A stretch of DNA of 64,000 bases from CAMREV01 sp051650525 (lineage in GTDB: Bacteria; Bacillota_I; Bacilli_A; Mycoplasmatales; Mycoplasmoidaceae), in the NCBI GenBank assembly GCA_051650525.1, contig JBOFJE010000008.1, positions 62,001 through 126,000 on the forward strand, written 5' to 3'. Under the pieces are notes generated by a model. It had not been told where the DNA came from. It worked only from the letters and a program-made list of their open reading frames with translations, and did not search any database. Made by a program: the position numbers and the translations under genes. This document shows, in pieces, positions 10,805-22,455 of the stretch. How positions within the stretch are numbered: the first letter of the stretch is position 1; each line of letters begins with the position of its first letter.

Positions 10805-12247
10805 ATGAAAAAACATTATGAAGCTCCTTGAGCTGAAAGATATAGTTCATCTGAAATGTTAGAAATATTTTCTAATGATTATAAATATAATTTATGAAGA
10901 AAATTATGGATTTCTTTAGCTGAGTCACAACATGAAATGGGATTAAATGTGACAAAAGAGCAAATGGATGAATTAAAAGAACATCAATTTAACATTGATT
11001 ATAAGAAAGTAAAAGAATATGAAGATAAATTACACCATGATGTAATGTCACATATCAAAACCTATGGTTTACTTGCAAAAAATGCTAATAAAATAATTCA
11101 TTTAGGAGCAACTTCTTGTTTTGTTACAGATAATACTGATTTGATTCAAATTTATGAAGCTTTTTTGTTAATAAAAAATAGATTAATTAATTTAATTAAA
11201 ACTTTGAGTGATTTTGCCATGAAATATAAAGATACTCCAACTTTGGGATTTACTCATTTTCAAGCTGCACAATTAACTACTGTTGGAAAAAGGGCTACTT
11301 TATGAATTCAAAGTTTCTTATTTGATTTAAAAGAAGTTGATCATTTTTTAAAAAATTTTGTTTTAAGAGGAATTAAAGGAGCAACTGGGACTGGTTCTGG
11401 ATTTGCCAATCTATTTGATGGAGATTATAATAAATTTAAAAAATTAGATGACTTAGTAATCAAAAAAATGGGATTTAAAAAATCAATTGCAGTAAGCGGA
11501 CAAACTTATGATCGAAAAATTGATTCTTTTGCTGCTAATATTATTAATCAGATTGCTCAATCAGCACATAAATTTACAAATGATTTAAGATTATTGCAGC
11601 ATCTAAAGGAAATGGAAGAAATATTTGAAGAAGACCAAATTGGTTCTAGTGCAATGGCATATAAGAAGAATCCAATTTTAGCTGAGAGAATTTCTTCAAT
11701 TTCTAAATTTATTTTATCATTGAGCTCTTCTCCTGCATTAGTTTCATCTACTCAATGATTTGAAAGAACACTTGATGATTCTGCAAATAAAAGAGCAGTG
11801 ATTCCCCAATTATTTCTTGCAGCAGATTGTATATTAATTTTGGCAAATAAAATTAGTTCTCGCTTGATGTTATATCCTAAAATGATAGAAAAACATATTG
11901 CTGAAGAACTACCATTCATTGCTTCAGAATCATTATTAATGAAAGCTGTAAAAAAAGGTGGAAATCGCCAGGAACTTCACGAAATTATTCGTTCACATTC
12001 AATGACAGCTACTAAAAGAGTAAAAAATGAGGGATTAGATAATAATTTAATTGATTTACTAATCAATGATTCAAAATTTCCATTAAACAAAAAAGATATA
12101 TTGGATATAATGAATGCTAACAATTATATTGGTTATGCAATTGAACAAACTGATGATTTTTTAAATAATGAAGTTAAACCAATGTTAAATAATTTAAAAA
12201 ATACAAACGAGAAAAGTAAAATTCATGACAAAAATAAAAGTTTCTAG
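10805..12247 (+). CDS. purB: Adenylosuccinate lyase
   Basis: A 480-residue fumarase-superfamily lyase that converts adenylosuccinate to AMP. The superfamily signature GSSAMAYKKNP lies near residue 280, with HLGATSCFVTDNTD and TLGFTHFQAAQ upstream. It starts 9 bases after purA and its last 23 bases overlap the start of the pseudouridine synthase gene in another frame. The C-terminal 20 residues are polar and extend a little past the usual end. AIR-branch activity (SAICAR lyase) is part of the family but may be unused if de novo purine synthesis is absent. Confidence 0.95.
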
Positions 12248-13175
12248 TGAAAATAATGGAATTAAAATATCAACATTCCTTAAAAAATATTGCCCTGATA
12301 AATCTATAAGTGCAATTAAAAAATTAATTAATAAAGGAATGGTAAAAGTCAATCGAGAAAATGTTTTTGACAATTATGTTTTAAAAACTTTTGATGAAAT
12401 TATTATTTATTTAAACATTAAAATAGTTAACCAAAAATTTAAGAAAACTTTAATGAATGCAAAAATTTTTTATGAGGATCATAATATTCTTATAATTGAT
12501 AAAAACAAAGGTGTTTTATGTCATGAAGATAAACATGAAAGATTAAACACTTTAAATAATTATTTAAAGATGAGAATTTTCCAGAAAGGTTATTGAGATG
12601 GTATCAATAATGAAAATGAGCCAGCTCTAGTTAATAGAATTGATAAGAATACAAGTGGTCTTGTTTTATGTGCTGTTAATAAAAATATTTTAAAAATGAT
12701 TTTTGAAGAGCAAGAAAAGAATAATATTAAAAAAGTTTATTTAGCTGTTGTCCATGGTAATTTTAATGAAAAAAAAATAATTTTTAAAGCTTTTATTGAA
12801 CAGATTGATCAAAACAAAATGATGGTTTCTAAAACAAAAAATAATATTAATAAACCAGTTGTTACACAAATTGAGTTAATAACAAAAAATCAAGATTTCT
12901 CATTATTAAAAATTACTGTTCTTAGTGCAAAAAAACATCAAATAAGAGCTCATTTAACATACATTGGTTACCCTATAGTTGGTGATTATAAATATGCCAA
13001 TAAGAAATATTTTTCACCATATAAATCCCAAATTTTGATTTCTAATGAATTTATTTTTAATTTTGAAGAAGGACATCAATTAAATTATTTAAATGCACTT
13101 GTTTTTCAAAAAATACCATATGGTGAATTAAAGTTAGAACCATTTATTGAAAAATATTATGAAAAGAGTAATTAG
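12225..13175 (+). CDS. RluC/RluD-family 23S rRNA pseudouridine synthase
   Basis: A 316-residue pseudouridine synthase. An N-terminal S4-like RNA-binding segment (about residues 8-60) precedes the catalytic domain, which has the motif NRIDKNTSGL, where Asp is the catalytic residue (the usual form is HRLDxxTSGL), and the later HQIRAHLTYIGYPIVGD block. The start ATG is inside the end of purB (23-base overlap), so translational coupling is likely. The exact rRNA position modified (RluC or RluD type) cannot be told. A terminator follows. Confidence 0.9.
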
Positions 13176-13239
13176 TATTTATATATAAAGAACACAAATA
13201 TAAAATAATTTAAAATGTAATATTATTGTTAAATTTCAA

Positions 13240-13276
13240 TTAAAAAGAAGTAGTGATTTAAACTACTTCTTTTTAA
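13240..13276. terminator. Bidirectional intrinsic terminator
   Basis: A perfect 14-base stem (TTAAAAAGAAGTAG and its complement) with a 9-base loop lies between the convergent pseudouridine synthase and ptsI genes. A/T runs on both sides allow use in both directions. The rest of the 137-base gap shows nothing else. Confidence 0.85.
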
Positions 13277-13312
13277 TATATAACTATAATATTATTAATA
13301 AAATTTAAAATA

Positions 13313-15052
13313 TTATACAATTAATTTTTTTTGTTCTAAAAATTTTTTAACTAGTTCATTGACTTGGTATTCAGTCTCTAGTTGGATTGCTTGGTCTGCC
13401 AAGATTGCACATTCTTTGCTATCTAATTGAGAAATTAAATATTTAACTTTAGGAATTGATGTAGCAGACATAGAAAGCGCATCAAGTCCTTTATTATTTA
13501 AACCAATTAAAATTGGAATGGATAAAACTTCACCAGCCATTTCACCGCACATTGCAACATGGCAATTATTTTTTTCAGCACCAACAATGACATTTCTAAT
13601 TAATTTTAAAAGGGAAGGGTTATTTGGTTGATAAAGATATTTAATATCTTGAGACATTCGATCCACTGCAAATGAATATTGAATTAAATCATTAGTTCCA
13701 ATTGAAAAAAAATCAGCATATTTTGCAAATTGATTTGCAAGAATTGCACTTGAAGGAATTTCAATCATCATTCCAATTTTTATATCATTAGAAATTTTTT
13801 GACCCTCTTTTTTTAATTCTTCAATTGTATTAAGAGTAAACTCTTTTGCTTCTTTAAACTCATCAATTGTAGCAATCATGGGAAACATAATTCCTAACTG
13901 TCCATAGTTTGATGCTCTTGCAAGAGCTCTTAATTGAACCTTAAAAATATCCTTATTATCAAGACAGAATCTAATTGCTCGATAACCTAAAAAAGGATTT
14001 TCTTCTTTTGGAAATTTATAGTATGGTAGATTTTTATCACCACCAATATCAAGAGTTCTAACAACTACTAATTTATCTTTTTGATTTTCTAAAACAGTTT
14101 TATAGGCATGAAATTGTTCATCTTCAGTAGGTCATTTAGAATTTTCCATATAAAGGAATTCACTTCGATATAAACCCACACCTTCTGCTCCATAAGAATC
14201 AATTGATTTAACATCTGCTGGTTTACCAATATTTGCTTCAATAAGAATTCTTTTTCCATCTTTTGTTTTGGCAGATAAAGGGATATATTTTTCAAAAATA
14301 ATTTTATTATTTGCATTTCTTTTTTTCAATTCGTTTCAGTGGCTAACATTTTTAGGATCAATTTCAACTTCTCCAGTATCTCCATTCATAGCAACTAAAC
14401 AGCCATTTTTAATCTTACTAGTAATATCACCTAATCCTAAGACTGCTGGAATTTCCATAGTTCTAGCCATTATGGCAGCATGAGAAGTTCGACCACCAAC
14501 ATCAACTAAAAATCCTTTTATAAATTTTTTATTTAGTAATGCAGTTTGTGAAGGAGTTAAATCTTTTGCAACTAATATTACTTCTTCATTAATTAATAAT
14601 ATATTAGGCAACTTAATATTCTGAACATTTGCAAGCATTTGGATTCTTAAATCTTCAATATCAGAAGCTCTTTCTTTGAAATATTCATTATCCATTTTTT
14701 CAAAAATACTTTTAGTAGTATCAAATGCTTTATTAATCGAATTAGCAGCATCCATCTTTTCATTAGTTATTTTATTTATAATATCTTCATTAAGAGAAAC
14801 ATCTTCTAAAATCTGAATATGAGCTTCGAATATTAAAGCTTTATCAGCCCCTAATTTTTCTAATGATAATTCCTTTATTTTCAAAATATCTTTTTTAGTT
14901 TTAGAAAGTGCATTCTGATATTTTTTAATTTCATCTTTAATAATAATATTTTTAACAGGTAATAAATTGATATTGGGGGTTTCTAATAAAAAAGTTTTTG
15001 CAATTGCAACACCTGAACTTGCTCCAACACCCTTTATATTATTTGTATTCAT
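13313..15052 (-). CDS. ptsI: Phosphoenolpyruvate-protein phosphotransferase (PTS enzyme I)
   Basis: A 579-residue general PTS enzyme that moves phosphate from PEP to HPr. The N-terminal segment GVGASSGVAIAK is typical. The phosphorylated His191 is in GGRTSHAAIMAR, and the C-terminal PEP-binding domain contains FSIGTNDLIQY and NCHVAMCGEMAGE. Length matches the family. The ATG directly follows the stop codon of the DUF3196 gene (TAA then ATG), so the two are translationally linked. The natural partner in this window is the GlcNAc-type permease at 48300. No HPr gene is seen here. Confidence 0.96.
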
Positions 15053-15808
15053 TTAGAATAGCCTTCTTTCTTCTCTAACAATCTTTAAAATAGAATCACA
15101 TAATTTAGAGTCGGCTCATTTATCATGATTTCCAAGCAATATTGAAATTGATTTTACTAGTGCAAGCACAAACTCTTCTTTTGACTTAATCTCACTAAAA
15201 TCAGGAAAATAATGATTGTATACAAAGAAAATAATATCATTTGCTAAATCCTTTGTAGAAGGTTCATTTTGATATAAATCATTAATTTTAATAACTGTTT
15301 CTTTAAATAAAGGATCGTCTTTTATAAAAACTTGTTTTGCTAAATTAATCTTGTAAATTTTAGAACTAAACAAAGAATGAAAATTAAATAATCCAGTTTT
15401 GCCACAAAGTTTTAATTGTTCTAGCAACACAATTTTTGTTTCATTATTTATATTTTCATTAACTAATAATTTTCTAAATTTTGCCAATTCCTTCTTTGTT
15501 AAGTCACCTTTATATCGATCAAAAAATTCTAAAATAGCATAAACCATAGAAATTATATTAGAAAATATATTATTAAATAATTCTTCTCTACTCATTAATT
15601 TAAATTTATTGCCCTCTTCGCTATTTTTTCTTTCAAAATTTAAACTAGCATAAACCTCAGAAATTTTTGCTTCAAATTCAAGAGGTATATAAGAAGCTTG
15701 TAACTCTTCAGTTAAAAGTTCCAAAGCTTGAGAATATTTTTTTTCTTCCCCCAATTTTTCTGCCATCTTAATTACATTTAAATAGTATTTATTTATTTCT
15801 TCACTCAT
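15053..15808 (-). CDS. DUF3196-like TPR-type protein
   Basis: A 251-residue soluble, helical protein. The N-terminal part (KKYSQALELLTEELQASYIP then LEFEAKISEVYASL, about residues 22-55) matches the TPR-like DUF3196 family known from mycoplasmas, whose function is unknown. The frame runs through a UGA at 15116 and ends at TAA 15053-15055, immediately before the ptsI start. It begins 11 bases after the DUF402 gene, with the AAAAAGGA ribosome site inside that gene's end. Family call by eye; no function is claimed. Confidence 0.7.
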
Positions 15809-15819
15809 AGTTATTATCT

Positions 15820-16374
15820 CTATTCCTTTTTAATTTTAGTCAAAGAATTTGCTTTTTCAAGTAATTTTTTAATTAATTCAACTGAAATTTTTGTTCTAAT
15901 TTCTTCTATTTTATCTTGTGAATTTAATTTTTCAAGTTCTAATTCAATTATTTTTGATAATTTTACACCATATTTAAATTTTTCTTTATGTTCAATAAAT
16001 TCATCTTTATCAATAATTATGTATGATCCATTATTACTAATTCTAATATCATAATCAAAGTCAATATATTTTACTGCTTCTTCTTCATAAATATATGGTG
16101 AAGCAATATTTATATAGTAACTAGATTTATTATTATTTAATGTTGCAATAATATTAAATCATTCATCCTTGAAAAAAAATCACAATGAATCATTTTTATT
16201 AATCGAATGAAAATTACGTTTTGAATCTTTTTCAGAAGTTATTATTCTTGAATTCTTGATAAATAAGCAAATATAATCATCATTAGATTCTACAATAATT
16301 GGAAATTCTCATGTTCGATATAATCAACCGTTTTTTTTATAAGCATGAACCATGATTTTATTTCCTATCTTCAT
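15820..16374 (-). CDS. DUF402 family protein (Ntdp-like nucleoside tri/diphosphatase)
   Basis: A protein of 184 residues (177 if the ATG at 16353 is used). It matches the DUF402 family of Gram-positives such as YgaC: VHAYKKNGWLYRTWEFP at the N-terminus, DEWFNIIATL in the middle, and YYINIASPYIYEEEAVKYID then FDYDIRI with the conserved acidic residues. Members characterised elsewhere hydrolyse nucleoside tri- and diphosphates. I prefer the start at 16374 because the residues MKIGNKI match the family N-terminus, though the AGGAA before 16353 is better spaced. Five Trp are encoded by UGA. First gene of a run ending in ptsI. Confidence 0.8.
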
Positions 16375-16480
16375 CTTATGTTTTTTATCCTTTTCCAACA
16401 ATAATTATAAACAAGAAAATTTTATTATTATAAATAAGTTATATAATATTTTATATATAATAATTGAGTAGGATTTAAGA

Positions 16481-16945
16481 TTGATAAATAAAGGTAAAAC
16501 AAAAGGTATTTTTTCTTCTTTTAGTTTAGTTATTTCTGAAATAAAAGCCAATCGAAAAGTTATAAAAGATCTTGACAAGCAATTATTTTCAAAAAATAAA
16601 AAATTGAAAATCAAAACTATGTTATTTTTTTCTACTTTTATAGCTTTATTTCTATTTGCTATTTTTTTAATAATTTCTGGAGTAATAATTCATTTTGTGA
16701 CTAATTTTAGTTACAAAGATGATATTTATCATTCATTTTTAATTTTTGGATCAATAATTTTATCCTTTTTATCTATTTATTTAGTTATTTGAAAAAAACT
16801 TAAAAATGATATATCAGAAGAAAAAAGGGATGGTTTATTTAATGAAAATAATGCAATTAAATGAAGATGAATGATCAATTTTTACAAAATTAAACCTGCC
16901 AAACCTAAAAAAATAAAAAATATTAAGGAAGTTAAAAGTTTGTAA
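16481..16945 (+). CDS. Small two-helix membrane protein, TTG start
   Basis: A 154-residue protein of unknown family. A basic N-terminal 45 residues precedes two hydrophobic helices (about residues 47-71 and 83-104), then a basic C-terminal tail rich in Lys. No ATG fits; TTG at 16481 is preceded by TAGGA at good spacing, and TATAAT-like elements lie at 16442-16447. It ends 15 bases before def and is probably cotranscribed with def-pheS-pheT. No function can be inferred. Confidence 0.6.
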
Positions 16946-16960
16946 AACTTAATAAAAATT

Positions 16961-17530
16961 ATGAATAAATTCAATTATCAAAAACCAACAACTAAATGAA
17001 TTACATATGATGATAATAAAATAATAAGAGAAAAATCTCAATTAGTTAAATTACCTTTAAATGAAGACCAAATTGATACAATAGAAAAATTAATATCTTA
17101 TGTTGATTATTCTTATTTAGGAAATAGTAGAAAATATAATATTAGGCCAGGGGTTGGAATGGCTGCAATTCAAATTGGGAAAAAACACCAAATTGCATAT
17201 ATTCATTTTGATGATAATAACAATATTGAGCATAAATATTTATTTGCTAATCCAGAAATTATTAAAGAATCATCACAAAAAATTTATTTAGAAAATGGTG
17301 AAGGCTGTTTGAGTGTGGATTATGATCATAGTGGATTAGTTCCAAGAAGTGCTAAAATCACCATTAAAGGATTAGATTTATTTTTGGAAAAAGAGTTTGT
17401 AATTGAGGCTGAAGGATATTTGGCAATTGTCTTTCAACATGAAATTGATCATTTAAATGGAAAACTTTATTATGATAAAATTAATAAATTTCAGCCTTTT
17501 TTAGCAAATGAAAATTGAAGAAAAATTTAG
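16961..17530 (+). CDS. def: Peptide deformylase
   Basis: A 189-residue metalloenzyme that removes the formyl group from new proteins. All three motifs are present: GVGMAAIQIG, EGCLSV (Cys metal ligand) and QHEIDHLNG (two His ligands and catalytic Glu). The frame passes a UGA at 17516-17518 and ends in WRKI at the TAG. The gene overlaps the ribosome site of pheS. It is slightly long at the N-terminus, as in other mycoplasma deformylases. Confidence 0.95.
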
Positions 17531-17543
17531 AAAAGGAATTGTA

Positions 17544-18560
17544 ATGGTCAATAAAAAAGAAATAATTTTAAGTTTTAAAGAATATATTAAAGAATCAAAA
17601 GATCAAAAAGATTTACAAATAAAAAAGAATATTTTTTTAAAAAATAACATTATTCCACTAGTTAAAAATATAAAAAATATTGACATTAAATTACGTAAAA
17701 ATTTTGGTCAAGAAATAAATGAGTTAAAAGAAGAATTAGAAAAAATATATGAAGATTATTTTAAATTAAAATCAATTGATGACACTTCTTTTCCTGAATA
17801 TCCCCCAATAATTCCCACAAAAATTTTAGTTAGTGGGGCAAATAATTTAATTGATCAAACAATTATTGAAATTTGTGATTTTTTTGCCAATTTAGGTTTT
17901 AACTTAATTAATGGAGATGATATTACAACTAAAAATTATAATTTTGATTTTTTAAATGTTCCAAAAAATCATCCAGCAAGAGATGATCATGATTCTTTTT
18001 ATATTGATGATGATAAATTATTAAGAAGTCATTGTACTGCAGAAACTGCAAAATTAATTTATCAAAATCAGGATGATGAGATCAAAATTATTTCGCTTGG
18101 AAATGTTTATCGGAATGATGAAGATGATGCAACTCATTCTCACCAATTTAATCAAGTTGATATGGTTTGATTGAGAAAAGACTTATCAATTAAAAACTTA
18201 AAATGATTGGTAGATAAATTTTTAGCTCATATTTTTAAGATTCAAAATTTAAAAACAAGATATAGATTATCTTATTTTCCTTTTACTGAACCATCTTTTG
18301 AGGTTGATATTGAATGTTTCAAATGTCATGCAAATGGATGTAATATTTGTAAAAAATCTGGCTGAGTAGAAATCTTAGGTGCTGGTATTTTTCACCCGAA
18401 TGTGATTAATAATCTTAAAGTAAAAAAGGAGATGATTGGGCTTGCCTTTGGTATTGGAATTGATAGGATAATTATGATTAAATATGGAATAACTGATATT
18501 AGATATTTATATAATAATGATTTTCGTCTTTTAAAACAAATTAAAAATATATTCAATTAA
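17544..18560 (+). CDS. pheS: Phenylalanyl-tRNA synthetase alpha chain
   Basis: A 338-residue catalytic chain. The N-terminal coiled-coil is followed by class II motifs: NHPARDDHDSFY, LLRSHCTAETAKL, GNVYRNDEDDATHSHQFNQVDM (motif 2 in part), FPFTEPSFEVDI and FGIGIDRIIM (motif 3). The start at 17544 has AAAAGGA upstream at normal spacing; an ATG at 17508 is in frame but lies inside def and lacks such a site. pheT begins 9 bases after the stop. Confidence 0.95.
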
Positions 18561-18569
18561 GGAAAATTA

Positions 18570-20585
18570 ATGCTGTTATCAAAGAAACTACTAAATAGAT
18601 TTATACCTTTTATAGAAAATATAAATAATGAAGAAATGATTAATTATTTCAATAATATTGCAATTGAAACTGAATCAATTTCTAATTTTAAAGATTATTT
18701 AAAGGAAAATTTTCCCAAATATAATCTTAATGATGAATTTAAAAATGATCAAATATTTGAACTATCTATTCCAAATAATAGAAATGATTTAAATACTGTT
18801 TTATCTGTTTCAAATGAACTAAAGGCTTTATTTAAGAAACCATATTTTTGATATAAAAATCCAAAAATTGAAAAAATTAATGTTCTTGACATTAATACTA
18901 ATTTAGAAAATATCAATTATTATGCTCTAAAAATTTCTAAATATAATTATTCTTCAACCACAAAAGAAATACAAGAAATTTTATTAGCATCTGGTATTAA
19001 TTATAAAAACAATATTGACGACATTGCAAAAATGACTCAATTGATTTCTGGAATTCCATTACTATCTATTGATACTAATAATTCAAATGATTTAGAAATA
19101 ATTAAATTAGAAAAAGATTATATTTTAAATATAGTTGATATAGGAAGTATTAATGTTCCAAAAAATAATTTTGCCCTAAAAGTAGACAATAAAATAGCAG
19201 CAATTCCTGGTATTGGTATTGTTACTGGTTATGAAATTTCAACTAAAACTATTGAAACATTATTTTTAGGGTTTTGATTAGATTGAATTGAGTTTAAAAA
19301 AATAAATTCAAAACTTAAAATTATGTCAAATTGCATTAAATTTTATTTAAAACCAATTAGCATATTTTATTTAGAGCAGTCTTTTAATATTTTATTGGAT
19401 AATTTAAAATCTTACAAATCTAAAATGTCATTTAAGAAAGTAATTAAATTACCAAAAAAGATTCAATTTGAGGTTGATTTTAAGAGAATTAATCTAATAA
19501 TTGGTGAAAATTTTAATAAAAAATTTATTAAAAGTAATCTTAAATTATTTGGAATTAAATTTAAAAATGATCTTGCAATTATTCCTGATTGAAGACTAGA
19601 TTTAACTAATAATAATGATTTGGCCGAAGAAATAATAAAAATTATTAATATTAACCATTTAGATTCAATTAATATCAATAATTCATTAATTAATTTAAAT
19701 CAAAAAAATGATTATAAGGTTTTTGAAAATATTTCCTTTGAATTAATTGCAAAGGGTTTTTTTCATATTAAAAATTATAATTTGACATCTGAAAAATATT
19801 TAGAAGCATTTAATTGGGATCAAAAAATAAGAATTGGAATTTTGAATCCAATTTCCCAAGAAAGAAATTTTTTAAGATTATCTCTATTACCAGGACTTTT
19901 AGAATGTTATTCGTACAATAGTAGTCACAAGAATGAATTATTTCCAATTTTTGAAATTCAAAAAATTTATAGTAAAAAGAATTCTGAAATATTTTTTTCC
20001 TTTTTATTACCAAAATATCTTATTAATAATCAATTAACTGGATCAAATATCATAAATAATATATACATTTGTAAAGATATTTTATCTATTATTGAAAATA
20101 AATTTAATATAAATTTTAAATATAGAACTGTATCTAAATCAAATTTTTTTTATCCGAATGATGCTCTAGAAATTTATCATAATAATTTAAAAATTGGTTA
20201 TATTGGAAAATTTTTAAATTCTATTGTTAATGAATTAAAGATAAAATCTGATTTTGTTTATGGTGGAGAAATTAAATTAAATAGTCTTCTAGAGTTAAAT
20301 AATATAAATAATAATATTAATTGCAATTTTGATAAGGCACATCCAATTATTAAGGAATTAACATTTCATTTGAAAAATGAGATGGGAATAAACCAATTAT
20401 ATTTGGAAATTAATAAACTTGAACAAATTAAAAATTTGAAAACTATTTCATTTTTTAAAAAAGAAAATATTATAGCTATTAGCATTCAATTTGAAATGAT
20501 TTGCTTAATAAAATCTAATCCATCTGAAACTTTTCAATTCTTATTGGATCATTTTAAAAAATTAAATATTTTAATCCCAGAATAA
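18570..20585 (+). CDS. pheT: Phenylalanyl-tRNA synthetase beta chain, shortened
   Basis: At 671 residues this is much shorter than the usual 790-800. The N-terminal piece (IETESI) passes directly into FELSIPNNRNDLNTVLSVSNEL, so the EMAP-II/OB-type tRNA-binding domain that normally sits near residues 40-150 is missing. The B3/B4 editing region is recognisable (KIAAIPGIGIVTGYE) but poorly conserved. The B5 domain, the catalytic-like core (PISQERNFLRLSLLPGLLE) and the FDX-type C-terminus are present. It follows pheS by 9 bases. The reading frame is intact apart from UGA Trp codons, so I regard it as functional but reduced. Confidence 0.9.
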
Positions 20586-20681
20586 ATTAATTGTTTATTG
20601 TAATTAATATGTTTATAATACATATATAACATTATTTTGTAATGTGCACCTTTAAATATAATAGTAAGAAAGAATAAGAAT

Positions 20682-22409
20682 ATGAATGAAAATAAAATAG
20701 AAAATTTTAATGAAGATAAAAAAGTAAATAATTTAAAAAAATACGAAAACGGAGTTTTTATTTGAGCTATGGGTGGTTTGAATGAAATCGGCAAAAATAT
20801 GTATATTATTGAAGATAAAGATGAAATATTAATAATTGACAGTGGTATTAAATTTGTTTCGCAAGAACTATTGGGTATGAATGGATTAGTTCCAAATTTT
20901 CATTACTTACAAAATTTTAAAGGAACTATCAATCTTTTGATAACTCATGGTCATGAAGATCATATTGGAGGTATTCCTTATTTAATATCAAAAATTGAGA
21001 ATATTAAAACTATATATTGCCCTCAATTACCTGCTGAATTAGTTAAGAAAAAAATTGCTGAATTCAAATTAAAAAATCCACCTCCTATTATAATTTATGA
21101 TAAAGACTTTTCAATTAAAACAAATAGCTTTGAGATTGATTTTTTTACAGTTGCTCATTCTATTCCACATGCATTTGGTGCTGCCATTAAAACAAAAGAA
21201 GGAATAATTGTAACTGCTGGTGATTACCGATTTGATTTTGGAATGACAGGCAGTGAAACTGATATTCATAAAATTGTTGAAATTTCAAAAAGAGGTGTTG
21301 ATGTCTTTTTAGGTGAATCTACTAATGCTGAAACAGTTGGTTTTAGTGATACTGAAATGATAATTGTCAAAAATGTTTTAAATATTATTAAATCATCTAA
21401 AGGAAGGGTATTTCTTTCAACATTTGCTTCTAACTTAGGAAGAATTGAAAAAATTTTAGCTGAAGTTGAAAATCTAAATCGTAAAATTTGCTTAATGGGT
21501 CGTTCAATGGAAAATAATGTACGAGTATTTAAACAACTTGGTTTATTGAACATTAAGGAATCCAATTTTATTTCTGCAAAGGAAATAGCCACTGTTCCAG
21601 ATGATGAACTATTAGTTATTTTAACTGGTTCTCAAGGTGAAGAAAGAGCTGCTTTAAATCGAATTGCAAATGATGATTTCCCCAAAGTTTCTTTTAAACC
21701 AAGCGACACAGTTATATTATCATCTAATCCAATTCCTGGCAATTTTCTAAATGTTGAAAATCTTGTAAATTCACTTCATCGTTCTGGTGCAAAAATTTAT
21801 CGGCATACAGCTTCAAATAAAATTCATGCATCTGGCCATGCAACTGCTTCTGAAATGCAATTGATGTTTAATATTATTAAGCCAAAATATATTATTCCCA
21901 TTCATGGAGAATATAAAATGCTAAAATCCTCACAAAAAAATGCTAATTCAGAAGTTGATTCATCTAAGAATGTAATTATTATTGCAAATGGTCAAAAAGT
22001 ATTTTTCAAGAATCATATTCCACAAATGACAGATATTTGAGTTGATGTTACAGCTAATATTATTGATGGAAAAAGCATATCTTCAGATTCAGAAAAAATA
22101 TTGCAAGAAAGAATAGATATTAGCAATGATGGTATTTTTAGCATCACATTAGTTATATCAAAAGCTAACAATAACTTAGTCACTAATCCAACTGTTTCGA
22201 CAAGAGGAGTTATTATTGTTAAAAATTCAATTCCTTTAATTTCTAAAATTTCATATTCTGTTAAAGATGAAATAGAAAAAGCACTTAGTGAAAATACTGG
22301 TGTAACAGAAAAAATATTATCAGATATAGCAAAAGAAGTTATAAATTTTTTTATTTGAAAAAATTATAAAAAAACACCACTAGTAGAAGTAATTATTTTT
22401 TATGTTTAA
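20682..22409 (+). CDS. rnj: Ribonuclease J
   Basis: A 575-residue metallo-beta-lactamase/beta-CASP ribonuclease for mRNA decay and rRNA processing. The metal motif THGHEDHIGG is at residues 88-97; AGDYRFD, STFASNLGRI, LTGSQGEERAAL and HASGHA mark the beta-CASP part, and the C-terminal domain is present. The start at 20682 has only a weak purine-rich site (AGAAAG); TATAAT lies at 20657-20662. The last 16 codons pass a UGA. Whether this is J1 or J2 cannot be told. Confidence 0.93.
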
Positions 22410-22455
22410 AAAATAAAAAAGACTTTTTATATATAATCGTTATAATAAAATTATT

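Noticed and set aside
14089..14316. 75-codon frame inside ptsI
   Set aside because: Shifted frame of a conserved enzyme, low-complexity product.
17508..17543. Longer PheS start
   Set aside because: Lies inside def, no ribosome site; the ATG at 17544 has AAAAGGA upstream.
20586..20608. Terminator after pheT
   Set aside because: Only a short AT-only inverted repeat (ATTAATT/AATTAAT-like) without a T-run; too weak.
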